Assembly: GCA_016219985.1 (NCBI GenBank)
Contig: JACRJO010000021.1
Span: forward strand, 1-64,000
DNA: 64,000 bases
Source of the DNA: Sphingobacteriales bacterium
Lineage (GTDB): Bacteria; Bacteroidota; Bacteroidia; Chitinophagales; Chitinophagaceae
Direction: 5' to 3'
Shown: one piece after another, positions 48,811-57,592 of the stretch
Position numbering within the stretch: the stretch's first letter is position 1
Layout of the letters: each line of letters starts with the position of its first letter
The notes under the pieces: model-generated
What the model was told of the DNA's origin: nothing
Database searches by the model: none
What the model saw: only the letters and a program-made list of their open reading frames with translations
Program-made: the position numbers and the translations under genes

Positions 48811-50254
48811 CGATCAGTTCTCCTTTATAATTATATAATTCCGCTTTCAGCGGCATTTTGCCCATGGCCTGTGTGGCACAGCTCAGGCAGGGATCATAGG
48901 CCCTGATGGCCACTTCCACCTGATTCAGCATCCCGTCTGTGATGGTGCCCTTGCGGCTGATCACATTATTGGCCACCCATTTCACAGCCGTGTTCATCGC
49001 GTCGTTATTGTGGGTGGTGGATACGATCAGGTTACAGCGGGTGATCATTCCTTTTTCATCCACTTCATAATGGTGGGTAAGCGTTCCCCGGGGCGCTTCA
49101 ATGATACCGATCCCCTTCAGCCGCGGTGTTCCTTTGCGGACCAGTTCTTTTCCCATCAATTCAGGATCATGCAATAATTCTTTGATAACTTCCGCGCAAT
49201 GCAGTACTTCAATAAGGCGGGCCCAATGCGAATACATCGTACTGTTGTTTACCTTTTGGCCGGTAAAAGCAATAAAATCCTTCCGGGCCTGTTCGGCTAA
49301 AGGAGTGGTAATGGAATCGCATACATTGATCCGGGCCAGCGGTCCCACCCGGTTCCAGCCTTTTTCCCGGCCCACCTGTTTCAGGTAAGGGAATTTCATA
49401 TAAGACCACTGCGCCACGGCCTCTGAAAAATAGTCCTGGTACAGGTCCGTGGAAATATCATCGAGGGTAATATCACCTTCGCTGTCAATAGCTCTCAGTT
49501 TACCGTCGTACAGGTCCATCGCGCCCCATTCATTTACCATTCCCAGGTGACCGGAGGGGAAGCGGGCAAACTCATCCAGGAATTTCCGGTTCTTTTCGTG
49601 ATAACTTTTTATAAATTCAACAATGGCCTGGGACCATTCGATCATCGTATCAATATTTTCTATTTCCTTTCCGTCAAGAAAATAGTCCCTTTCCTTTTCG
49701 GTGAAGGTCTGGTGTACACCACCCGGCACAGCCAGTATCCCGTGAATTTTTTTACCCGCCACTGATTTGATGATCTCCTGCCCGAACTTCCGCATGGTAA
49801 TGCCTTTCACGGCCAGCTCCCTGTTCTCCACGGCCACGGCCACCACGTTTCTTTTTTCAGCAGGGGCATCCACCCCGAAGATCAGGTCAGGGGATGCGAG
49901 ATAGAAAAAATGCAGGGCATGGGATTGAAATACCTGGCCGTAATGCATGAGACGGCGGAGTTTATACGCGGTAGAAGAAAGATCCTTCGGATCAATCCCC
50001 ACGATCTGGTCAATGGCCTTGGCTGCAGCGAGGTGATGGCTCACCGGGCAAATACCGCAAAGCCGCTGCACCAACACGGGCGCTTCCCAGTACGGGTGCC
50101 CCTGAATAAACCGTTCGAACCCGCGGAATTCCACAATATGAAAAAAGGAATCTTTGACCTGCCCGTATTCATCAAGATGTATGGTAACCCTGCCGTGGCC
50201 TTCTACCCGGGTAACAGGATCGATGGTAATCTTTCTGTTCATAATAGTTGACAT
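48791..50254 (-). CDS. hoxH: [NiFe] hydrogenase large subunit HoxH (group 3d-like)
   Basis: ITIDPVTRVEGHGRVTIHLDE, QRLCGICPVSHHLAAAKA, DPCLSCATQAMGKMPL plus C-terminal extension. Confidence 0.93.
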   Translation of the reverse strand: MSTIMNRKITIDPVTRVEGHGRVTIHLDEYGQVKDSFFHIVEFRGFERFIQGHPYWEAPVLVQRLCGICPVSHHLAAAKAIDQIVGIDPKDLSSTAYKLRRLMHYGQVFQSHALHFFYLASPDLIFGVDAPAEKRNVVAVAVENRELAVKGITMRKFGQEIIKSVAGKKIHGILAVPGGVHQTFTEKERDYFLDGKEIENIDTMIEWSQAIVEFIKSYHEKNRKFLDEFARFPSGHLGMVNEWGAMDLYDGKLRAIDSEGDITLDDISTDLYQDYFSEAVAQWSYMKFPYLKQVGREKGWNRVGPLARINVCDSITTPLAEQARKDFIAFTGQKVNNSTMYSHWARLIEVLHCAEVIKELLHDPELMGKELVRKGTPRLKGIGIIEAPRGTLTHHYEVDEKGMITRCNLIVSTTHNNDAMNTAVKWVANNVISRKGTITDGMLNQVEVAIRAYDPCLSCATQAMGKMPLKAELYNYKGELIDEKFKN

Positions 50255-51525
50255 TAATCGTACTTAAACTCAGAATACAAAATGGAATACTCTTCACCCC
50301 AGAGTATATTTTTCACCGCTTTCCAGATATGGTTCGCATCCGGCGGGCAGCCCGGGATATAATAATCGATCTTCACAATTTCATTGCAGGCATACACCCG
50401 GTCCAGGATCTTGGGCAGGTCTTCATGGTAAGGAATGATATTCGCCCCCGGTTCGCTGGTGGCTGAATTGAGATAGGCTTCTTCCAGGCATTCGCTCAGC
50501 GGAATGGAATTGCGCATAGTGGGCAGGCCGCCCCAGATGGAGCATTCGCCCAGCGAAACGAGGATATCGCAGTGTTCCCTGAACTTACGCAGGGTTTCCA
50601 CATTTTCTGAATTACAAACCCCTCCTTCGATCAGCCCGATATGACAACGGTTGGTAAAGTTTTTAAAATCGGTCAGCGGTGACTTATCAAAAGAAACCAG
50701 TTCCACCAGGTCCAGTAGTTCTTCATCCACATCCAGCAGGGACATATGACAGCCAAAACAACCGGCCAGGGATACGGTGGCCACGATCTTCTTGCCCATC
50801 ATAGCCGGGCGGCTGACGGCTTTTTTCTTTTTATTATAGTTGTGCTGCACGGATTCCATATCAAATTTCCGTTCCCCGAACGGTTCCGCCAGGCTCACGC
50901 CTCTCAGGATAATGGCCCCGGTCGGGCAGATCTTCATCGCGTTCACCGCTTCGGCTTCCGTTAGTTTGGCTTCCTGTTCGTAATCGATCCCCACAAAGGT
51001 TTCATTTCCCCGGTTCTGGTAATTGAACACTTTTTTCCCTTCGCTGGTCTTCACATCCACCACGCAGCGCAGGCATTTGATACAGCGGTTGTGTTCCATC
51101 ACCATGCGGGTGGGATTGAAATCAATGATCCGGTCTTTGAACAGGTGCTGGAAACGGGTGGAAGAAACACCCAGTTCATAGCCCATGTGCTGCAGGTCGC
51201 ACATACCGCTTTTCTCACAGGCCGGGCAAATATGATTTCCCTCAGCAAACATCATTTCCACCAGGGCTTTGCGGGTATCCAGCAATTCGGGTGAATTCAC
51301 TTCAACGGTCAGCCCTTCCGAAATCTTCTCTGTACAGGCTGGTCCGAATTTTCCATTGATCTTACAGGTGCAGACCCGGCAGGTACCCAGGGGGGGCTCG
51401 ATATGTTCGTAATAACACAGGGAAGGAATAAATATGCCGTTTTGCCGGGCAACCTGCATCAGGTTCTTCCCTTCTTCCACCTGTATATTCTTTCCGTCAA
51501 TGATGACGGTAACCATCTTTGCCAT
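50254..51525 (-). CDS. hoxUY: Fused HoxU (diaphorase Fe-S) plus HoxY (hydrogenase small subunit)
   Basis: N-terminal LGTCRVCTCKI, HICPACEKSGMCDLQ, CIKCLRC; C-terminal VSLAGCFGCHMSLLD, LGECSIWGGLPTMRN, IPGCPPDANHIW in one uninterrupted ORF. Confidence 0.9.
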   Translation of the reverse strand: MAKMVTVIIDGKNIQVEEGKNLMQVARQNGIFIPSLCYYEHIEPPLGTCRVCTCKINGKFGPACTEKISEGLTVEVNSPELLDTRKALVEMMFAEGNHICPACEKSGMCDLQHMGYELGVSSTRFQHLFKDRIIDFNPTRMVMEHNRCIKCLRCVVDVKTSEGKKVFNYQNRGNETFVGIDYEQEAKLTEAEAVNAMKICPTGAIILRGVSLAEPFGERKFDMESVQHNYNKKKKAVSRPAMMGKKIVATVSLAGCFGCHMSLLDVDEELLDLVELVSFDKSPLTDFKNFTNRCHIGLIEGGVCNSENVETLRKFREHCDILVSLGECSIWGGLPTMRNSIPLSECLEEAYLNSATSEPGANIIPYHEDLPKILDRVYACNEIVKIDYYIPGCPPDANHIWKAVKNILWGEEYSILYSEFKYD

Positions 51526-51528
51526 ACT

Positions 51529-53268
51529 TCAGATTTTATATTTCTCGTAATCCTTTGTAGCCCCCTCCATATCAAACCGCAGGTTGAGCCCGTTGAATTC
51601 CTTATCGAGTTTGCCGGTGAAATATTCGTGAAATTTATCCATTGCATAGATCAGGCTGTTGGTGGCCGTTTTACCCAATCCGCAGCGGCTGGTGTTTTTC
51701 ATGATCGTACCCCAGTTCTTCAGCTCCTGCAGGTCTTTTTCATTGGCCAGTCCCAGGCTCAGCCGCTCCAGTTTACGCTGTATAATAAAATTGCCGGCCC
51801 GGCAGGGGGTGCAGATACCACAGGATTCTGATTTAAAGAATTCGGAGAAATTCAGCAGCACTTTCACCAGGTCCCGCTGCTTGCTGAAGATCATAAAAGA
51901 TCCGCCGCAACGGATATCCTTGCGGGCCAGCAGGTCGAGCATGGAAATACGGCGGTATTTTTCTTTGATGGAAATACATTCACCCGACGGTCCGCTCACC
52001 TGTATATAATAAGGATCCTCTGCCTCGCAGAGCTCCAGCAGTTCGGCCACGGTCATGCCCCATTCAATTTCGTATATACCCGGCAGTTTGCAATCCCCGG
52101 ATACACTTAACAGTTTGACACCCGGTGAACCCGGTATCCCTAACTGCATATAGGCCTCCGTACCGGATTCGATGATCCGGGCCGCCGCGCAGAAGGTCTC
52201 TACATTATTAATAACAGTCGGCTGCTGCAAATACCCTTTTTCCACCGGGAAAAACCACTTGGTGCGGGGCTCGCCTCTTTTGCCTTCCAGGGATTCCAGC
52301 AATGCTGTTTCTTCCCCGCACACATAGGAGCCGGCGCCTATTTGTACCCGTATATCAAAGTGAAAGCCCTTTAACCCGCTGCATTCACGACCGAGCAAAC
52401 CCACTTCCCGGTATTCCCGGATGGCTTCGTCCAGTTTATGCTGCAGCCAGCGGTATTCTCCCCGCAGGTAGATGATCCCGTATGCTGCACCTGTGGTATA
52501 ACCGCAGATCATCATTCCCTCGATCAGTGAACGGGCCTGCGTATTGATCAGCACCCGATCCTTGAATGTTCCCGGCTCTCCTTCATCCGCATTGCATACC
52601 ACATATTTGGGGGTCGCGGGTTGCTGCCTGGCTGCATCCCATTTTTTCCAGGTGGGGTAATAAGCCCCGCCTCTTCCGGCCAGTTCCGCTTTCTTCAATT
52701 CTTCCAGCACCCCTTCGGGTCCCAGTTTCCCGGCCCGCTCGATCACCGAGCCCGCTTCAAAGGGTTTGAAGAATACAGATTTGTTTCCGGGAGGCGTATA
52801 CCGGATATTATCGGCAGGTATATCACAGATCGTTTCAGGCGCCACTCCCTTTTTAAGTTGGGAAATGATATCCTTTACTTTGATCGCATTGAGGTTGGTA
52901 AACGGGTAAAAGTTGATCAGCGCAGCAGGCTCCTGGTCACTCAGCCCGATGCAGGGAGTCAGGAACAAACCGAAGGTCCCCGTGCGGTCCACCGAACCAA
53001 AGCTGGCGCCGGTTTCCCTTTCAAAGGTTTCCCGGATGCGCTGAAAGCCCTTCAGGTCAGCTATGATGCTATTGTTAAGATAGATGCTATACTTGCCGGT
53101 GGGCTTGCGGTGAAAGAAATGGTAAAAGGAAACCACGCCTTCCACTTCCACATCCGAAAGATTAAAACGGGTGGCCAGTGTTTTTATAGCTGCATCGTTG
53201 ATGAAACCATTTGCTAACTGTAATTCCCAAAGCTGGTTCAGCAGGAGGGTTTGCCGGGGCTCTTCCAT
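51529..53268 (-). CDS. hoxF: Fused HoxE (NuoE-like) plus HoxF (NADH/FMN-binding diaphorase)
   Basis: N-terminal thioredoxin-like NuoE region; CNADEGEPGTFKDR, GAGSYVCGEETALLESLEGKRGEPR, SCGICTPCRAG..TSRCGLG. Confidence 0.92.
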   Translation of the reverse strand: MEEPRQTLLLNQLWELQLANGFINDAAIKTLATRFNLSDVEVEGVVSFYHFFHRKPTGKYSIYLNNSIIADLKGFQRIRETFERETGASFGSVDRTGTFGLFLTPCIGLSDQEPAALINFYPFTNLNAIKVKDIISQLKKGVAPETICDIPADNIRYTPPGNKSVFFKPFEAGSVIERAGKLGPEGVLEELKKAELAGRGGAYYPTWKKWDAARQQPATPKYVVCNADEGEPGTFKDRVLINTQARSLIEGMMICGYTTGAAYGIIYLRGEYRWLQHKLDEAIREYREVGLLGRECSGLKGFHFDIRVQIGAGSYVCGEETALLESLEGKRGEPRTKWFFPVEKGYLQQPTVINNVETFCAAARIIESGTEAYMQLGIPGSPGVKLLSVSGDCKLPGIYEIEWGMTVAELLELCEAEDPYYIQVSGPSGECISIKEKYRRISMLDLLARKDIRCGGSFMIFSKQRDLVKVLLNFSEFFKSESCGICTPCRAGNFIIQRKLERLSLGLANEKDLQELKNWGTIMKNTSRCGLGKTATNSLIYAMDKFHEYFTGKLDKEFNGLNLRFDMEGATKDYEKYKI

Positions 53269-53337
53269 ATTCCGGATTTTTTAAATGAGAGATCCATCAA
53301 ATGTCGATACCGGGACCACCGAAATCAAACAGATACC

Positions 53338-53355
53338 GTCATAAGCCCGTATGAT
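53338..53355 (-). promoter_or_regulatory. Putative regulator dyad upstream of hox operon
   Basis: Coding strand ATCAT-acgggctt-ATGAC; 70 bp upstream of hoxEF ATG. Confidence 0.55.
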
Positions 53356-53364
53356 TATTGTCAC

Positions 53365-53382
53365 ATGACTGTGTCTTGTCAT
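53365..53382. promoter_or_regulatory. Second dyad upstream of hox operon
   Basis: ATGAC-tgtgtctt-GTCAT, perfect 5-bp arms, 8-bp spacer. Confidence 0.45.
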
Positions 53383-53424
53383 CCAATTGTCTTTTTTCTT
53401 CTTGTTGAACAACAGGTCCCTGCC

Positions 53425-53436
53425 TGACCCAGGTCA
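53425..53436. promoter_or_regulatory. Palindrome in the hox/MATE intergenic region
   Basis: TGACC-ca-GGTCA. Confidence 0.4.
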
Positions 53437-53767
53437 TAAACGGCCTGCCCGGGCCGGTATAGTTTGGTCCCGCATTAATTATTCTGCGTTTTATCTATCC
53501 CGTTAAAAACAGGCTGGCCTGGTACAAAGGGGAACGGACCCGGTAAAAATAAATGGCCTTTACCCGGGTGATACTATTCTTATTTTTTTCATTATTTTTG
53601 CCCTCCTCAAGTAATTGAATATGAAAATCTGCTAAGGCCGGTTCCTCCATTGTGTACCAACGGGTATTCCCGGACCGGACCTCCCATCTAAGGACCCTTT
53701 ATCAAATAGCGGACACCCGTCGCTGTTCATCTCTTGTTTTTAGTTTATCTTCAAAAGCATTTCAATC

Positions 53768-55192
53768 ATGTTGAAACAAAAAACCAATACCAATAAGGTA
53801 TCTCATTTCTTTTCACTGGTCAGGCAGTCGCTGAAAGGCGGCGAGCATGACTATACAACGGGTAATATCCGCGGGGCCATTATCCTGCTGGCCATTCCCA
53901 TGATCCTTGAACTCAGTCTCGAATCGGTCTTCGCCGTCGTGGATATGTATTTTGTCAGTCACCTGCCGGACAACGAAGTGGCCATTGCCACCGTGGGATT
54001 AACCGAATCCGTTATTTCGATCATTTACACGATCGCCATGGGACTCGGTATGGGCGCCACGGCCGTCGTAGCCCGCCGTATCGGGGAAAAGAATCCTGAT
54101 GCAGCGGCACATGCGGGTTCCCAGGCTATATTGATCGGTATAGTAGCCGCCATTGTACTCAGTATGGCGGGTCTTGTCTTTGCCCCGGATATTTTACGGC
54201 TGATGAAGGCCGAACCGAGGGTTATAAAGGAAGGCGCCATCTTCACCCGTATCATGCTGGGCGGCAGCCTGGTCATCATTCTTTTATTCCTGATCAACGG
54301 AATATTTCGCGGAGCGGGGGATGCAGCCATTGCCATGCGCAGTCTCTGGCTCGCCAGTCTTATTAATATTATACTCTGTCCCACCCTGATCAACGGGTAC
54401 GGCCCCTTTCCAGAACTGGGATTGAAAGGAGCCGCCATCGCCACCGTGATTGGGAGGGGCACCGGGGTATTGTACCAATGCTATTACCTGTTTCACAGCA
54501 AGGGCAATCTCAAAATAAAATGGTCGCATTTTAAATTTGATTTCACCGTGATCAGGCATTTATTTGAAGTGGCCTGGCCCGCCACTTTCCAGTTTTTTAT
54601 CCAGAGCGGCAGCTGGATCGTATTAGCCTGGTTAGTTTCGGACACTGGTGGCACCCATGCCACGGCGGGTTACCAGGTGGCGATCCGCAATGTGGTCTTT
54701 TTTATCCTGCCTGCCTGGGGCCTGAGCAATGCGGCGGCCACGCTGGTGGGTCAGAACCTCGGCGCCAAACAACCCGAACGGGCGGAAAAAAGTGTGCTCC
54801 TCGCCACAAGGTTCAACGGGATATTCATGGCCATCGTCATGTTTATCTTCCTGCTTTTTGCTTCCCCCATTATCAGCATATTTACCAATCAGCCGGATGT
54901 GCATCGTTTCGGGGTCCTTTCCATGCAGATCATTGGCAGCGGTTATATTTTTTACGGGATCGGGATGGTGATGATCCAGGCCCTGAACGGGGCGGGAGAT
55001 ACAAAGACCCCCACCTGGATCAATATTTTCGGTTTCTGGCTGTTCCAGATTCCCTTTGCTTTTTTACTGGCCAAAGTATTGAAGCTGGGACCCACCGGCG
55101 CTTTTATCGCTATCCCCGTTGCGGAAACCCTGATCGCCCTGGTCGCCTGGTATTATTTCAAAAAAGGGAAATGGAAGGAGGTCCAGGTATAA
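53768..55192 (+). CDS. MATE family efflux transporter
   Basis: GAIILLAIPMILELSLESVFAVVDMYFVSHL; multi-TM 474 aa. Confidence 0.93.
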   Translation: MLKQKTNTNKVSHFFSLVRQSLKGGEHDYTTGNIRGAIILLAIPMILELSLESVFAVVDMYFVSHLPDNEVAIATVGLTESVISIIYTIAMGLGMGATAVVARRIGEKNPDAAAHAGSQAILIGIVAAIVLSMAGLVFAPDILRLMKAEPRVIKEGAIFTRIMLGGSLVIILLFLINGIFRGAGDAAIAMRSLWLASLINIILCPTLINGYGPFPELGLKGAAIATVIGRGTGVLYQCYYLFHSKGNLKIKWSHFKFDFTVIRHLFEVAWPATFQFFIQSGSWIVLAWLVSDTGGTHATAGYQVAIRNVVFFILPAWGLSNAAATLVGQNLGAKQPERAEKSVLLATRFNGIFMAIVMFIFLLFASPIISIFTNQPDVHRFGVLSMQIIGSGYIFYGIGMVMIQALNGAGDTKTPTWINIFGFWLFQIPFAFLLAKVLKLGPTGAFIAIPVAETLIALVAWYYFKKGKWKEVQV

Positions 55193-55265
55193 ACAAGCAG
55201 GAGTACGGTTGCTGATCCGGTACCGGATTTTCAACCGTACTTTGTGTGTAAAATAAATATGCAGT

Positions 55266-56312
55266 ATGAATAATAACGTGATTGATCAGAACCGCATCCG
55301 GCAGGTCTTCTTCATCCTTATCATCCTGCTGCTGGGAATTGTACTGAGCTGGCAGCTCTATTCCTTTTTACCGGCCCTGCTCGGCGCCATCACCTTATAT
55401 ATATTACTGCATGGCGCCATGCGCTATCTCACCGAGAAAAAAAACTGGAGAACGGGCTGGACCGCAGTGCTCCTGATGCTGCTTTCCTTTATCGTGATCC
55501 TGCTGCCCATCGGGTTACTGGTAAATATGCTGTCGTCAAAGATCAGTTATGCCATCCAGCACTCGGCCGAACTGGTGGAAGCGCTGAAAAAACTGGTCAG
55601 CGGTACCGAACAGCGCTTCAATATCGAAATCGCCAGTGAGGAGAATATCAACAAGCTCGGTGACTTTATTGCGAAAAGCCTGCCTGGTATCGTAGGCGCC
55701 ACTTTTAATACCCTTACCACTATTTTCTTCATGTACTTCATGCTCTATTTTATGCTGGTGAATGCCCGTAAAATGGAAGACACCCTTTTTGAATACATTC
55801 CGCTCCGGGATGATAATGTAAGCCGGCTGGGCAAAGAAATCAACCTGATGGTGGTCTCCAATGCCATCGGTATTCCCCTGATCGCTTTTGCGCAGGGACT
55901 GGTCGGGCTGATCGGTTACCTGCTTATCGGGGTAAAAGAGCCTTTTTTCTGGTTTGGCGTCACCTGTATTGCGGCCATGCTGCCCGTGGTGGGGGCCGCC
56001 CTGGCCTATATCCCGCTGGCCATCCTGTTTTTTGCCAATGGCCAGAACTGGCAGGGAACTGCCATGCTGGTATTCGGGTTCGGCATTATCGGCACCATCG
56101 ATAATATATTACGTTTTACATTATTAAAGAAACTCGGCAATGTGCACCCGCTGACCACTGTTTTCGGGGTTATCATCGGGTTAAACCTTTTTGGCTTTAT
56201 CGGGCTCATCTTTGGTCCCCTTTTAATCTCCTTATTTATGTTATTGCTCCGGATCTATTCCAGCGAATTTGTGACCCGGCAAAGAGAGGTACAAAAGATC
56301 ATGGAAAACTAA
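55266..56312 (+). CDS. AI-2E family transporter
   Basis: FFLIILLLGIVLSWQLYSFLPALLGAITLYIL; GLIGYLLIGVKEPFFWFGVTCIAAMLPVVGAALAYIPLAI. Confidence 0.9.
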   Translation: MNNNVIDQNRIRQVFFILIILLLGIVLSWQLYSFLPALLGAITLYILLHGAMRYLTEKKNWRTGWTAVLLMLLSFIVILLPIGLLVNMLSSKISYAIQHSAELVEALKKLVSGTEQRFNIEIASEENINKLGDFIAKSLPGIVGATFNTLTTIFFMYFMLYFMLVNARKMEDTLFEYIPLRDDNVSRLGKEINLMVVSNAIGIPLIAFAQGLVGLIGYLLIGVKEPFFWFGVTCIAAMLPVVGAALAYIPLAILFFANGQNWQGTAMLVFGFGIIGTIDNILRFTLLKKLGNVHPLTTVFGVIIGLNLFGFIGLIFGPLLISLFMLLLRIYSSEFVTRQREVQKIMEN

Positions 56313-56442
56313 ACCGCTCATTGCACGTAATCTTCCGCTTCTGCACATCGCATTAATTCGATGCATAGCAACTTATCACGTAAAATTCCTTCCCTGCCGT
56401 TTAGGGTCATACGTAGTTATCCTTAATTCCCTAAAAAACAGA

Positions 56443-56470
56443 ACATTATTACTATAAAAAATAATAATGT
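56443..56470. repeat. Perfect 9-bp inverted repeat upstream of L,D-transpeptidase gene
   Basis: ACATTATTA-ctataaaaaa-TAATAATGT. Confidence 0.75.
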
Positions 56471-56522
56471 GATAATAATTTCGTCATGCCTTTCGTTTTA
56501 GATCTTGAAAATCCGTACCCGC

Positions 56523-57263
56523 GTGAAAAAACTAATCTTCCCGATTTCCCTGGGATTTTTGTGCAGTTCGTTTATCATCAGCCCTGCTGTTTCTTCTATG
56601 AACAGGATGCCTGCTGGTAACGATGGTTCTTCCCGGCGCCCTGCTACGTTTTCCCCGGTTCATACAGATGCAGCCACTTCCGTCTATAACGATACCCGGT
56701 TAGATCAGTACGGTTTGTCAGAAGAAGCTTTTCGCTATGCCTGGAAAGGATACGAATACCTGCTGGAGCATAACAGGATCACCCGCTGTCATTACCTGAC
56801 CATTTGTGATTTCAGCCAGTCTTCCCGCAAGAAGCGGCTCTATATTATTGATGTGGAGAACCATAAACTGGTAACCCATACCTATGTGGCCCATGGCCGG
56901 AACTCCGGCGCCGAATACGCGACCCGGTTTTCCAACGCGCCGGAATCATTGCAAAGCAGTCTTGGATTTTTTATTACGGCTAATACCTATACCGGTAAAC
57001 ACGGTTTATCCCTGCGCCTCAACGGGGTGGAGCCGGGTTATAATGACAAAGCACTGATGAGAACCATCGTTATCCACGGGGCCAACTACGTGAACGAAGC
57101 CCGTGCGAAAACCGGCGATTTTATGGGCCGCAGCTGGGGATGCCCCGCCGTTCCGGAGAAGGAAGCAAACAGCATAATCACCACGATAAAAAACGGTACT
57201 TGTTTATTCATTTATCATCCAGGTAAGAATTATTTGCTCGGATCTAAAATATTAAACGGCTGA
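56523..57263 (+). CDS. Murein L,D-transpeptidase catalytic domain family protein, secreted
   Basis: LTICDFSQSSRKKRLYIIDVENHKLVTHTYVAHGRNSG..MRTIVIHGANYV..GRSWGCPAVP; GTG start at 56523 preferred. Confidence 0.88.
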   Translation: MKKLIFPISLGFLCSSFIISPAVSSMNRMPAGNDGSSRRPATFSPVHTDAATSVYNDTRLDQYGLSEEAFRYAWKGYEYLLEHNRITRCHYLTICDFSQSSRKKRLYIIDVENHKLVTHTYVAHGRNSGAEYATRFSNAPESLQSSLGFFITANTYTGKHGLSLRLNGVEPGYNDKALMRTIVIHGANYVNEARAKTGDFMGRSWGCPAVPEKEANSIITTIKNGTCLFIYHPGKNYLLGSKILNG

Positions 57264-57295
57264 TTGGACACGCAACAAGGATGGATGATAACAAA

Positions 57296-57332
57296 AAGCT
57301 CAACATACCCTATGGTTGGGCTTTTTTGTTTT
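57296..57332 (+). terminator. Intrinsic terminator of the L,D-transpeptidase gene
   Basis: AAAAGCTCAAC ... GTTGGGCTTTTTTG. Confidence 0.8.
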
Positions 57333-57592
57333 TTATCCTGTTAAAGTGAGTTGTAAAGTTGCGGTTGCTTTGCCCTTTCTTCGCCTGTTTCCCATAAACA
57401 AGGTTTCATAATACATCGGGGAACCAAAAGCAGGTATCGGTTCAGCCAGCCCGGAAACCGCCGGCGCGGCTACCGGTGAAAGCAGGAATCATAACGCATT
57501 TGACCGGATTGTCAATACATAGATCGAAATCAACCGCCAGGGCTGAACCCCCGGCGGGAAAATCTGGCAGGGGAGCCAGGGTTTTTTCAACC
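57333..57592 (+). ncRNA. Candidate structured non-coding RNA or leader ending in its own terminator
   Basis: No ORF in the track; long-range pairing GGTTCAGCC / GGCTGAACC; hairpin CCGCC..GGCGG (57534-57557); terminator CTGGC-agggga-GCCAG-GG-TTTTTT (57564-57587). Confidence 0.45.
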
